Below, piece by piece: positions 25,973 to 34,603 of a stretch of DNA of 64,000 nucleotides. The notes under the pieces were generated by a model. The model worked only from the letters and a program-made list of their open reading frames with translations. It did no database searches and was not told where the DNA came from. The stretch is taken from positions 124,001 through 188,000 of the forward strand of contig NZ_LZIF01000116.1 in NCBI RefSeq assembly GCF_001667145.1, in the 5' to 3' direction. Each line of letters opens with the position of its first letter. Position 1 is the first letter of the stretch. The position numbers and the translations under genes are program-made. The DNA comes from Mycobacterium sp. 852002-51971_SCH5477799-a (GTDB lineage: Bacteria; Actinomycetota; Actinomycetes; Mycobacteriales; Mycobacteriaceae).

Positions 25973-27049
25973 TCACCAGCCCGGGCCGGTGCCGACGCAT
26001 TCGCAATCGAAGTCGGTCTGCAGGCCCAACGGCAGTTCGTCGCCGCGGAAGATTCCCGCGCCGCCAGTCGTGTTCGTCAGGGCGTCCGCCGCCAGGATCA
26101 TCGCCGCGCCCGTCCAGGTGGTGCGCTCCTCGGGCCAGCGCTTGCCGTCCGCGAAAACCAGTCCCGTCCAATACGATCCATCGTCTTCGCGAAGGTGCTG
26201 CATCGCGGCGAACTGCCGGTGCGCATCCGCGTGGTGCCCGATCGCGTCCAGCGCCATCACCAGCTCGCAGGTTTCGGCGCCGGTCACCCACGGACGATCG
26301 CCGACACACCGGATGCCCAGGCCCTCGACCACGAACGCGTCCCAGCGCAGCTTGATGCGCGCGGCCGCCGCCGGACCCCGCAAGACGCTACCGAGGATCG
26401 GGTAGTACCAGTCCATCGAGTAGCGGTCCTTTTCGGTGAACGCGTCGGGATGCGCGGCGATGGCGTGACCCAGCCGGCCCAGCGCCAGTTCCCACTCTGG
26501 CTGCGGGTCCCCGACCAGGGCGGCCAGGGCAAGCGCGCACCGGATGCTGTGAAAAATGCTCGAGCACCCCGTCAGCAGCGCTTCCGGCAACAGGCCGGCT
26601 TCGCTTCGCGCCCAACCGATCTCGCCATAGCCGACTTGCATGTCAATAACGAAGTCGATCGCTTTGCGCACGACCGGCCACATCTCGGCCCCGAACGACT
26701 CATCACGGGTAACCAGCACGTGGTGCCAGACACCGGCGCCGATGTACGCGCAGAAGTTGCTGTCGCTGTTGGCGTCTTCGATGATGCCCGCGCGAAACTG
26801 GATGGGCCAGGAGCCGTCAGGACGCTGCGTGTGGCGACTCCAATCGAAGGCCGCCCGCGCCGGCTCCAGCAGCCCCGCGGTAGTGAGTGCCATCGCGCAC
26901 TCGATGTGATCCCACGGATCCGTGTGCCCGCCCTCGAACCAGGGGATGGCACCCGATGGTTCCTGTGCGGCGGCGATCGAGAGCGCGGTCTGTCGGCATT
27001 GCTCGGGGGTCAAAACCCCCGGAATTGCGGGCGGCTTAAACCGATGCAA
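25973..27049 (-). CDS. Alpha/alpha-toroid protein, annotated as prenyltransferase-like
   Basis: 358 residues from a TTG at 27049, preceded by GAAGGG; no ATG or GTG in this frame suits. The fold is a run of helix pairs with repeated aromatic motifs: PWFEGGHTDPWDHIECAMALTTAGLLEPARAAFDW, RPDGSWPIQFRAG, SNFCAYIGAGVWHHVL, TWTGAAMILAADAL. These match prenyltransferase/squalene-oxidocyclase-like toroids but also six-hairpin glycosidases. No DXDD motif is visible, so it is probably not a cyclising terpene enzyme. It overlaps the upstream methyltransferase by 14 bases, so it is coupled to it. Confidence 0.8.
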   Translation of the reverse strand: MHRFKPPAIPGVLTPEQCRQTALSIAAAQEPSGAIPWFEGGHTDPWDHIECAMALTTAGLLEPARAAFDWSRHTQRPDGSWPIQFRAGIIEDANSDSNFCAYIGAGVWHHVLVTRDESFGAEMWPVVRKAIDFVIDMQVGYGEIGWARSEAGLLPEALLTGCSSIFHSIRCALALAALVGDPQPEWELALGRLGHAIAAHPDAFTEKDRYSMDWYYPILGSVLRGPAAAARIKLRWDAFVVEGLGIRCVGDRPWVTGAETCELVMALDAIGHHADAHRQFAAMQHLREDDGSYWTGLVFADGKRWPEERTTWTGAAMILAADALTNTTGGAGIFRGDELPLGLQTDFDCECVGTGPGW

Positions 27050-27794
27050 CTGAATACCCTTCAGTCGCCTGGCTTTTCGCCTCCTGCGGTTTGACGAAGT
27101 ACATAGCTACGCTCTTGCCCACCAGCGGATTGAGCAGAGCCTCCGCCAGCTGGGTGATCTTCGGCCGCTGCATCAGGTCCCAGACCAGCAGCTTGTGGTA
27201 GGTCGTGACCGCACGGTGGTCGGTGTTCTGCACACCGACAGCGCATTTGAGCCACCAGAAGGGGGAGTGCAGCGCATGGGCGTGGTGAGTGTGCGTCAAT
27301 TCCATTCCGCCGCCGGAGATCTTGCCGCGCAATTCACTGGCCCGGTAGATGCGCACGTGGCCGCCCTCGTTGCTGTGATACTCGTCGGACAGCATCCAGC
27401 ACACCTGCTCGGGCAGCCATCGCGGCACGCTGACAGCCAGCGTGCCACCGACTTTGAGCACCCTGATCAGCTCGGCGATCGCCGCGTCGTCCCGGGGTAT
27501 GTGCTCCAGGATCTCCGACGCGATGACGCAGTCAAACGTCTCGTCGGCGTAGGGCAACTTCAGCGCGTCACCGACGACCACCTTCGCCGACGCCGCGGCT
27601 GGCGCCTCGCCGGTTTCGGCCATCGCCCGCAGTATGGTGTCCACCGAACGCAATTCGGCCTCGTCGTGGTCGAATGCGACGACGTCGGCGCCACGCCGAT
27701 ACGCTTCGAAGGCATGCCGGCCGGCTCCGCATCCGACGTCGATGACCTTGGTCGATGGCCCGATCCCAAGCCGGTCGAAATCGACTGTCAGCAT
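27036..27794 (-). CDS. Class I SAM-dependent methyltransferase
   Basis: 252 residues. SAM motif VIDVGCGAGRHAFEAYRRGADVVAFDHD near the N-terminus (about 18-45), motif II/III around VVVGDALKLPYADETFDCVIASEILEHI, and VLKVGGTLAVSVPR. The C-terminal part contains a WWLKCAVGVQNTD segment that may bind a lipid-linked acceptor. It overlaps the glycosyltransferase gene by 7 bases (ATGCTGA) and the toroid gene by 14, a tight three-gene operon. Acceptor unknown. Confidence 0.92.
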   Translation of the reverse strand: MLTVDFDRLGIGPSTKVIDVGCGAGRHAFEAYRRGADVVAFDHDEAELRSVDTILRAMAETGEAPAAASAKVVVGDALKLPYADETFDCVIASEILEHIPRDDAAIAELIRVLKVGGTLAVSVPRWLPEQVCWMLSDEYHSNEGGHVRIYRASELRGKISGGGMELTHTHHAHALHSPFWWLKCAVGVQNTDHRAVTTYHKLLVWDLMQRPKITQLAEALLNPLVGKSVAMYFVKPQEAKSQATEGYSVASV

Positions 27795-29038
27795 GACGCT
27801 CCGCTCTGCGCGCTGCGTGCGATGGCCCGCTCGTAGACCCGCACGGTCTGAGCGGCCACGGCTTCCCAGCTGAAGACGTTGACGGCACGAGTGCGGCCCG
27901 CCTTGCCGAGGCTGCGGCGCTTTTCCGGAGAATCGAGCAGTTCACCGAGCGCGCTGGTCAGCGCATCCACGTCGGCGGGCGGTACCAGCTCGGCGCAGGC
28001 ACCGTCCGTTCCGAGGACTTCCGGCAGCGCTCCGACCCGGCTGGCGACGATCGGGGTGCCGCTGGCCATGGCTTCCACCGCGGGCAGCGAAAACCCTTCG
28101 TAAAGCGAGGGAATGCAGGCGACCTCCGCGGACGCGAACAAGGCGGCCAGCTCGGCATCGGACAGCCCGCTGGTGATGTGCACGATGTCGGAGATCCCGA
28201 GTTCGGCGATGAGTTTGTGGGTCGGGCCATTCGGCTCCACCTTGGCGACCAACCGCAGCTCGAGATCCCGGACGGTGCGCAGGCGGGCGACCGCCTGCAG
28301 CAGGGTGCGGACGCCTTTCAGCGGGGTATCGGCGCTGGCGATCGCGATGATTCGTCCGGGCTCGCGGGGGCCGGATCCCGGTTTGAACAGCTCGGTGTTG
28401 ACCCCCAGCGGCACGACATGAAGTTGCTCCGGTGCGACGCCGAAGTCGGCGATGATGTCCGACGCCGATGACGAGGAGACCGTCAACAAATCGGGGACGT
28501 GCCGGGCGACCTGTTGCTGCATGTCCAAGAACCCATACCAGCGGCGCACCAACGGCTTTCGCCACCATCGCGCGGCGGCCAGGTCCAGCACTCGATCGCG
28601 GGTGATCGGGTGGTGCACGGTGGCGACGACGGGAAGTCCCGCCTCGGCGATGCTGAGCAGTCCGGCGCCCAGGCTCTGGTTGTCGTGAACGACGTCGAAA
28701 TCCGTTGTGCGCTGGGCAAGTAACCGCGCCGCCCGCATGGTGAACGTCCGCGGTTCGGGAAAGCCCGCGGTCCAGGTGGTGAGCAACTCCAGGAGGTCGA
28801 TGGAGTCTCGAATCTCGCTGGGCCGCGGCACCCGGAAAGGGTCCGGTTCCCGATACAAGTCAAGGCTGGGCACCTCGGTGAGCCGGACCCGCGGATCGAG
28901 CAGATCGGGATACGGCTGTCCGGAAAACACCTCGACTTCGTGACCGAGTTCCACCAGGCCGTGGCTGAGATGGCGCACGTAGACGCCCTGTCCGCCGCAA
29001 TGGGTCTTACTACGGTAGGACAGCAGGGCAATTCGCAT
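27788..29038 (-). CDS. Glycosyltransferase family 4
   Basis: 416 residues from ATG 29038, which follows AAGAAGAG; the longer frame to 29227 is not supported. GT-B fold: N-terminal acceptor domain with GGQGVYVRHLSHGLVELGHEV, then the donor domain with VPLGVNTELFKPG and the E-x7-E type motif in YEGFSLPAVEAMASG. Retaining transfer of a sugar from a nucleotide donor. It is the first gene of the coupled operon with a methyltransferase and a toroid-fold protein. Confidence 0.93.
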   Translation of the reverse strand: MRIALLSYRSKTHCGGQGVYVRHLSHGLVELGHEVEVFSGQPYPDLLDPRVRLTEVPSLDLYREPDPFRVPRPSEIRDSIDLLELLTTWTAGFPEPRTFTMRAARLLAQRTTDFDVVHDNQSLGAGLLSIAEAGLPVVATVHHPITRDRVLDLAAARWWRKPLVRRWYGFLDMQQQVARHVPDLLTVSSSSASDIIADFGVAPEQLHVVPLGVNTELFKPGSGPREPGRIIAIASADTPLKGVRTLLQAVARLRTVRDLELRLVAKVEPNGPTHKLIAELGISDIVHITSGLSDAELAALFASAEVACIPSLYEGFSLPAVEAMASGTPIVASRVGALPEVLGTDGACAELVPPADVDALTSALGELLDSPEKRRSLGKAGRTRAVNVFSWEAVAAQTVRVYERAIARSAQSGASC

Positions 29039-29350
29039 ACTCAACTCTTCTTTGCTGGAAAATGACCGCGGAATGGCGCCGAATACATCGCGGTCAACGG
29101 GCTCCCGAACTCCGTGACAGCAAATTGGACATGTGTCCAGACTATAGTTCGACCACCTAATCGAGCGCAACGAGCCCGAAATCCGCCGTCCCGCGCGTAG
29201 GCGACCCCCGGGATGTCCGACACGCAAAGATCATGCCACTGGTCAGTGGCCGCTAGGTGTTCGGCCGGTCGCTTCCGAACGCGTGGCGCCAGAGAGTTGA
29301 CCGGCGAAGATCGGCCGGAAGACGCCGTGGGCTTTTGTTACCATCGCGCG
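29039..29350. other. Divergent intergenic region
   Basis: 312 bases between the divergent GT4 and DUF1906 genes. It contains AT-richer patches (about 29120-29160) that may hold both promoters. I see no clear -10/-35 pair, hairpin or conserved repeat. Confidence 0.5.
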
Positions 29351-30169
29351 GTGCGGGATTCGGCCGGACGGGTTGGACGCGGCGATCAACGATCGCCTTC
29401 GCGGCGCGACGTCCTCAGATACGCCGGCACCTATGCCTTGACGCCGGCCCTGCTGAGCCTGGGCGCGCTGGTCCCGGGCCCTAGCGGCCCCAAGGCGTCA
29501 GCCGCCGGCATGAAGCTGATCGATTTCGCCGAGCGCAGGATCGCCCCCGAGGAAATCAAGTCGGCGGGCTATGACGGCGTGGTGAATTACGTATCGCTGT
29601 CGCGGCCGGGCGCCAACTTCGAGGCCAAACCGCTGACAAAGGAGTATGCCGACGCGCTGCGCGCGGCGGGGCTGCATATCGTCAGCAACTTCCAGTACGG
29701 CAAGCCCGGCTGGCCGGACCCGTCGGATCTCACGCGCGGGTATGACGGCGGCGTGGCCGACGCTCATAGCGCCATGCAGTTGCACTCCGCGGCGGGAGGC
29801 CCGAACTCGGCCCCCATCTTTTTCAGCGTCGACGACGCCATCGACGCCAACACGTGGAATACGCTTGCGGTGCAATGGTTTCGGGGAATCAACTCGGTGT
29901 TGGGCGTGGGCCGCACCGGCATTTACGGGGATGCCCAGGTGTGCGGGTGGGCGATCCGAGACGGCGTCATCGGCCCGTCCACGAGCGCCGGACACCAATG
30001 GGCGTGGCAGACGAGGTCCTGGTCGCACGGCGATCGCGAACCCGCGGCGGTGCTCTACCAAACGGTCGTCAACAGCCCGGGGAATCCTGGCCCGCTGCTG
30101 GGCGGCATCAATGTCGATGTCGACGATGTCCTCGCCGCGGACTTCGGCCAGTGGGACCTCGCCCGCTGA
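29351..30169 (+). CDS. Tat-exported DUF1906 (glycoside hydrolase-like) protein
   Basis: 272 residues from GTG 29351; the frame is open further upstream but the twin-arginine signal is here (SRRDVLRYAGTYALTPALLSLGALV). The DUF1906 domain spans about 54-272: LIDFAERRIAPEEIKSAGYDGVVNYVSLSRPG, a SVDDAIDANTWN acidic stretch and a C-terminal NVDVDDVLAADFGQW. From memory it is of the Rv2525c type, a Tat substrate linked to the mycobacterial cell wall. Biochemical activity is not established. Divergent from the GT4 cluster. Confidence 0.9.
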   Translation: MRDSAGRVGRGDQRSPSRRDVLRYAGTYALTPALLSLGALVPGPSGPKASAAGMKLIDFAERRIAPEEIKSAGYDGVVNYVSLSRPGANFEAKPLTKEYADALRAAGLHIVSNFQYGKPGWPDPSDLTRGYDGGVADAHSAMQLHSAAGGPNSAPIFFSVDDAIDANTWNTLAVQWFRGINSVLGVGRTGIYGDAQVCGWAIRDGVIGPSTSAGHQWAWQTRSWSHGDREPAAVLYQTVVNSPGNPGPLLGGINVDVDDVLAADFGQWDLAR

Positions 30170-30286
30170 CCCAGAGGTGACGCCCCTCCACTTCGCCGAG
30201 ACATAAAAACCAGTGCGCCCGATCGCGGCGTGTCGTGTGCGTGGTTTATGTGTCAGGAGACGACGGGCGCAGCGGCGTGAAGAACG

Positions 30287-30317
30287 GCACCCCGCGAGCG
30301 GATGGCTCGCGGGGTGC
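30287..30317 (-). terminator. Terminator downstream of katG
   Basis: Perfect 13-bp inverted repeat GCACCCCGCGAGC (30287-30299) and its complement (30305-30317) with a 5-base loop, starting 17 bases after the katG stop on the minus strand and followed by CGTTCTT on that strand. Confidence 0.8.
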
Positions 30318-30334
30318 GTTCTACTCGATGACCG

Positions 30335-32575
30335 TTATTTGAGGTCGAACCGGTCGTTGTTCATGACCTTCACCCACGCCGCGACGAAGTCCTCGACGAA
30401 CTTTCCGTGCGCGTCGTCTTGGGCGTAGACCTCGGCCAATGCGCGTAGCACCGAGTTCGAGCCGAAGACAAGGTCATTCGGGGTCGCGGTCCATTTGAGC
30501 GCCCCGGAGGCCCGGTCGTGCCCTTCGTAGACGTTCTCCGCAGTCTCCGACGCCTTCCACTCGGTGTTCATGTCGAGCAGGTTGACGAAGAAGTCGTTGG
30601 TCAACGCGCCCGGCCGGTCGGTGAACACGCCGTGTTTGCTTCCGCCGTGGTTGGCGCCCAGGGCACGCAGTCCACCGACGAGCACCGTGAGCTCGGGACC
30701 CGTCACGCCCAGCAGGTATGCCCGGTCCAGCAGGAGCTGCTCGAGCGGGGCCTTTTCACCCGGCCGCGCGTAGTTGCGGAACCCGTCGGCCCGCGGTTCG
30801 AGCACCGCGGCGGCTTCCACGTCGGTGGTCTCCTGAGACGCGTCGGTTCGCCCGGGGGCGAAGTGCACCGAGATCTCGTAGCCCGCGTCCTTGGCCGCCT
30901 TCTCGACCGCCGCGGAACCGGCCAGCACGATCAGGTCCGCGATCGAGATCTTCTTGCCGTCGGAGGCCGAGTCGTTGAAGTCCTGCTGGATCCGCTCCAA
31001 TACGGGCAGCACCTTGTCCAGCTCGGAGGGCTCGTTGACCTCCCAGCTCCGCTGCGGCTCGAGGCGAAGCCGCCCGCCGTTGGGACCGCCGCGCTTGTCG
31101 GTGTTGCGATAGCTGACCGCGGCCGACCAGGCGGTCTTGACCAGCTGGGGGATGGAGAGGCCGGACGCGAGCACCTTGCTCTTCAGAGCCTCCACATCCT
31201 TGTCGTCGATGAGCTTGTGGTCGACGGCCGGGACCGGGTCCTGCCACAGCTGCGGCTCGGGGATCCAGGGCCCCAGGAAGCGGGTGACCGGTCCCATGTC
31301 GCGGTGCAGCAGCTTGTACCACGCCTTGGCGAAGGCGTCGGCCAGCTCCTCGGGGTGATCCAGCCAGCGCCGCGTGATGTCGCGGTAGATCGGGCTTTCC
31401 CGCAGCGAGATGTCGGTGACCAGCATCGTCGGGGCCCGCCCCGGCCCGCCGAACGGATCGGGGATGGTGCCCGCACCGGCGCCGTCCTTGGCGGTGAACT
31501 GCCAGGCGCCGGCGGGGCTCTTGGTCAGCTCCCACTCGTAGCCGTACAGCGTTTCTAAGAAGGAGTTGTCCCACTTGGTAGGCGTCGGCGTCCAGACGAC
31601 CTCCAGGCCGCTGGTGATGGCGTCCTTGCCTTTGCCGCTTCCAAAGGAGCTCTTCCAACCCAGCCCCTGCTGTTCGATCGGGGCGGCCTCCGGCTCGGGG
31701 CCGACCAGATCGGCGTCGCCGGCACCGTGGGTCTTGCCGAAGCTGTGGCCGCCGACAATCAGCGCGGCGGTCTCTTCGTCATTCATCGCCATCCGGCCGA
31801 ACGTCTCGCGGATGTCGATCGCTGCGGCGATCGGATCCGGCTTACCTTCGGGGCCTTCGGGATTCACATAGATCAGACCCATAGTGGTGGCGCCGTAGGG
31901 CTGCGCGAGATCGCGTTCGCCCGAGTAGCGCTTGTCGGTGCCCAACCACTCTTCCTCTTCGCCGAAGAGGATCTCCTCGGGCTCCCAGACGTCTTCGCGG
32001 CCGAAGGCGAAGCCGAACGTCTTGAATCCCATTGATTCCAGGGCCGTGTTTCCGGCGAAGAGCAGCAGGTCCGCCCAGGAGATCTTGTTGCCGTACTTCT
32101 TCTTCAGCGGCCACAGCAGCCTGCGCGCCTTGTCCAGGCTCGCGTTGTCGGGCCAGCTGTTGAGCGGGGCGAAGCGCTGCATGCCCTGGCCGCCGCCACC
32201 GCGGCCATCATAGATGCGGTAGGTGCCGGCGGCGTGCCAGCTCATCCGGATGAACAAGCCCCCGTAGTGGCCGTAGTCGGCGGGCCACCAGTCCTGCGAG
32301 GTCGTCAGCAGGGTGACCATGTCGGCCTTGAGCGCGTCCACATCGAGTTTGGCGAACTCCTCGGCGTAGTCGAAGTCCTCGCCGAGCGGGTTGGACTGGG
32401 GGGCATGCGGGTGCAGGCGCGACACGTCGACCTGGTTTGGCCACCAATCCTGGTTCGTCCGTGGAGCATTCGACTTCGGCTGCGGTGAAGGGATTGCTGG
32501 GTTTTCGCTTTCGCTTTGGCTGGCCGTCCCGGCGCCGGGTTGGGGTGGACGGCTAGCGGATGTATCAGATGACAC
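30335..32575 (-). CDS. katG: Catalase-peroxidase KatG
   Basis: 746 residues, full length. Removes hydrogen peroxide and in mycobacteria activates isoniazid. The distal site is Arg110-Trp113-His114 in RMSWHAAGTYR; the Met-Tyr-Trp cofactor partners are Trp113, Tyr236 and Met262; the proximal His277 lies in GGHSFGKTH. The residue equivalent to M. tuberculosis Ser315 is Ser322 in DAITSGLEVV, so the common resistance substitution is absent. The second, haem-free domain follows from about 440 to 746. Downstream of furA with a 49-base gap and terminated by the hairpin at 30287; probably transcribed from the furA promoter. The N-terminus has a Ser/Pro-rich extension of about 40 residues before NQDWWPNQ. 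Confidence 0.98.
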   Translation of the reverse strand: MSSDTSASRPPQPGAGTASQSESENPAIPSPQPKSNAPRTNQDWWPNQVDVSRLHPHAPQSNPLGEDFDYAEEFAKLDVDALKADMVTLLTTSQDWWPADYGHYGGLFIRMSWHAAGTYRIYDGRGGGGQGMQRFAPLNSWPDNASLDKARRLLWPLKKKYGNKISWADLLLFAGNTALESMGFKTFGFAFGREDVWEPEEILFGEEEEWLGTDKRYSGERDLAQPYGATTMGLIYVNPEGPEGKPDPIAAAIDIRETFGRMAMNDEETAALIVGGHSFGKTHGAGDADLVGPEPEAAPIEQQGLGWKSSFGSGKGKDAITSGLEVVWTPTPTKWDNSFLETLYGYEWELTKSPAGAWQFTAKDGAGAGTIPDPFGGPGRAPTMLVTDISLRESPIYRDITRRWLDHPEELADAFAKAWYKLLHRDMGPVTRFLGPWIPEPQLWQDPVPAVDHKLIDDKDVEALKSKVLASGLSIPQLVKTAWSAAVSYRNTDKRGGPNGGRLRLEPQRSWEVNEPSELDKVLPVLERIQQDFNDSASDGKKISIADLIVLAGSAAVEKAAKDAGYEISVHFAPGRTDASQETTDVEAAAVLEPRADGFRNYARPGEKAPLEQLLLDRAYLLGVTGPELTVLVGGLRALGANHGGSKHGVFTDRPGALTNDFFVNLLDMNTEWKASETAENVYEGHDRASGALKWTATPNDLVFGSNSVLRALAEVYAQDDAHGKFVEDFVAAWVKVMNNDRFDLK

Positions 32576-32624
32576 AGCATTCCTTTCGAGGGTGGGTGAA
32601 TCGGGCTGCGATCACGGCTGTGAT

Positions 32625-33065
32625 CTAAGAGCCTGCCGTCGAGCATTCGGCGCACAGGCCCCAGTAGATGACTTCGGCCTCGTCGAGTACGAAGCCATCG
32701 AGAACGTTGTCGTCGTCCGAGGGTGTGAGGCAGGGAGCGTCACCGACGGCACAGTCGATGTCAGCGATGATCCCGCAGGATCGGCACACGACGTGGTGAT
32801 GGTTGTCGCCGACACGCGATTCATAGCGCGCCACCATGCCCAGGGGCTGGATGCGCCGAACCAGGCCCACCGTGGTCAGCGCGTTGAGCACGTCATAGAC
32901 GGCTTGGCGCGAGACATCGGGCAGGCCCACTCTGACCGCCGAAAAGATCGTCTCGGTGTCGGCGTGCGGGTTGGCGTCGACGACTTCCAGGACGGCAACC
33001 CGGGGCCGGGTCACCCGCAGGTCGGCCATGCGCAATCTATCCGCGTAATCGGCCTTCGATGGCAC
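32625..33065 (-). CDS. furA: Ferric uptake regulator family repressor FurA
   Basis: 146 residues from GTG 33065 (VPSKADYADRLR), chosen by its match to mycobacterial FurA; an upstream GTG at 33083 would add six residues and overlap the operator. The winged helix is at about 10-75 (ADLRVTRPRVAVLEVV, VSRQAVYDVLNAL). Metal-binding residues HHHVVCRSCG (about 92-101) and a C-terminal CAEC are present. It represses katG and itself and releases on oxidation. Located 49 bases upstream of katG in the classical order. Confidence 0.96.
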   Translation of the reverse strand: MPSKADYADRLRMADLRVTRPRVAVLEVVDANPHADTETIFSAVRVGLPDVSRQAVYDVLNALTTVGLVRRIQPLGMVARYESRVGDNHHHVVCRSCGIIADIDCAVGDAPCLTPSDDDNVLDGFVLDEAEVIYWGLCAECSTAGS

Positions 33066-33082
33066 GCCACCAATATGCCGCA

Positions 33083-33103
33083 CTTATCTGGATCGAGTCA
33101 AGA
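33083..33103 (-). promoter_or_regulatory. FurA box / furA promoter region
   Basis: Minus strand TCTTGACTCGATCCAGATAAG, which contains a TTGAC -35-like hexamer and an AT-rich end immediately upstream of furA. From memory it closely resembles the mycobacterial FurA operator (TCTTGACTAGATTCCAGATAAG type). It therefore probably serves as both promoter and autoregulatory site for furA-katG. Confidence 0.7.
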
Positions 33104-33160
33104 CTTTATGGTGAAGTGGGGCACAACTGTGCGTGACGAATGAGCTGAGTCACCCGAACC

Positions 33161-34447
33161 TCAGGTGGGCTTCAGGGCGCTGCCTTTGCGCCACTCGTCC
33201 CAGCGGATCGTCCAGTCGCCGTTCTGCGCCAACGTCAGGGGAGGCCCGCCGCTGTTGCGGACCTCGACAACATCCCCGGGTACCGAAAAATCAAAGAACC
33301 ATTTCGCGTTGTCGGCGTTGAGGTTCAGGCAGCCGTGCGACGTGTCGCGGTGCCCCTGGGCCCATACCGTTGCGTCGAGCTCGTGCAGATATATGCCGTC
33401 GCTGCTGATCTTGGTGGCCCAATTGATGGTCTCGCGATATCCGAGCCTGGAGTTCTTGGGCAGCCCGAAGGTCGAGGAGTCCATGATGACGGGGTTGCCC
33501 TTGTCCAGGACGGTGTAGACCCCCGGCGGGGTCCACAGCGAGATGGTTCTCCCGCCGACCTTTTCGGTGCCACCCATCCCCATGCTCGTCGGCATCGTGC
33601 GCACCAGGGCTCCGTTATCGAAGACGCTGACCTGGTGGGTGGCGTCGTCGGCGATCGATACGTGTGCGTCGCCGACACGGAACGACACCTTGGTGTCGTC
33701 TTGTCCGAATAAGCCGTCGCCCAAGGCTATTCCGTAGATCTTCGCCTCGGCGGTGACGTTTGTACCCGGCGCGTAGTAGCGCTCGGGCCGCCAGTGCGCG
33801 TTCTGATCGTCGACCCAATACCAGGAACCCTCGACCTTCGGGTCGGTGGTCACCGACAGCTGCCGCTCGGCGGTGGCACGGTCGGCGATCTTCTCGTCGA
33901 AGTGCGCCACGATCACCGTTCCGACACCGTAGGTGCCGCCGTCACGCAACGCGGCTTCCGACGTGGTGGTGAACGACACCTTGGTCTGGTTGGACGGCTT
34001 CAGCGTGGAGAACGACGAAACCTGCTTCGCCGCAACGCCACTGACACCGCTGCTGGTGACCGTCAGGGTGTAGGTGCGCCCGTAACCCAGCGGGACGGTG
34101 GGCTTCCACACCGTGTTGTCGGGGGTCATGACCCCCTCGATCGGTTTGCCGCTCTCGTTGACCATGTCGACGCCCGTCAGCGTCCCGTTCTCGGCTTTGA
34201 CCGAGACCGGGGCCACGGGGTCGACGTCACGCGCGTCGGGTCCAGGGGTGATCGTTATCCGGGCCGGCTCAGCGGCTTTCGCGGGCGTGCGGTGCTGACT
34301 ACAGCCGCCGCCTGGGCAATGCGAGGTCGACACCACGTATATCAGGCCGGCCGCGGCGACGATCACGCACAACGCGAGCAGGAGCTGCCGAGGGCGGCTG
34401 ATCCGGAGGATCCGGCCGATGAGCTGATCGCTGTTCTTGGACATCAT
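33161..34447 (-). CDS. L,D-transpeptidase (Ig-like stalk + YkuD domain)
   Basis: 428 residues from ATG 34447; a second ATG at 34444 is equivalent. A membrane anchor (LLLALCVIVAAAGLIYVVS, about 23-41) is followed by two Ig-like domains (about 60-240) and the YkuD catalytic domain (about 255-400). The catalytic Cys373 is in TSHGCLNLN, with the His in the same motif and an upstream HELDATVWAQGH. It makes 3-3 crosslinks in peptidoglycan, using carbapenem-sensitive chemistry. Same architecture as M. tuberculosis LdtMt2. Downstream of furA but likely with its own promoter. Confidence 0.95.
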   Translation of the reverse strand: MMSKNSDQLIGRILRISRPRQLLLALCVIVAAAGLIYVVSTSHCPGGGCSQHRTPAKAAEPARITITPGPDARDVDPVAPVSVKAENGTLTGVDMVNESGKPIEGVMTPDNTVWKPTVPLGYGRTYTLTVTSSGVSGVAAKQVSSFSTLKPSNQTKVSFTTTSEAALRDGGTYGVGTVIVAHFDEKIADRATAERQLSVTTDPKVEGSWYWVDDQNAHWRPERYYAPGTNVTAEAKIYGIALGDGLFGQDDTKVSFRVGDAHVSIADDATHQVSVFDNGALVRTMPTSMGMGGTEKVGGRTISLWTPPGVYTVLDKGNPVIMDSSTFGLPKNSRLGYRETINWATKISSDGIYLHELDATVWAQGHRDTSHGCLNLNADNAKWFFDFSVPGDVVEVRNSGGPPLTLAQNGDWTIRWDEWRKGSALKPT

Positions 34448-34603
34448 CAAGCTGCCGAATCCCTGCTTCCTGTCACTCGCAGCGGCAAAACTCTCTGCCC
34501 GGCGAAGTCGAATGTCGTAGATGAGGTATCCCGCGACGTGCGGGTTCTAAACCGACGGGAGGTTCGGCGTGGCCTACCGAAATCGGCGAGAGATCATGGC
34601 TAC

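Noticed and set aside
25325..27094. Plus-strand frame of 589 codons
   Set aside because: Runs over the methyltransferase in another frame and over the toroid gene antisense; low-complexity composition.
34450..34600. GGTTT...GGGATA as a SigF promoter for the L,D-transpeptidase
   Set aside because: The -10 is GGGATA rather than GGGTA; not convincing.
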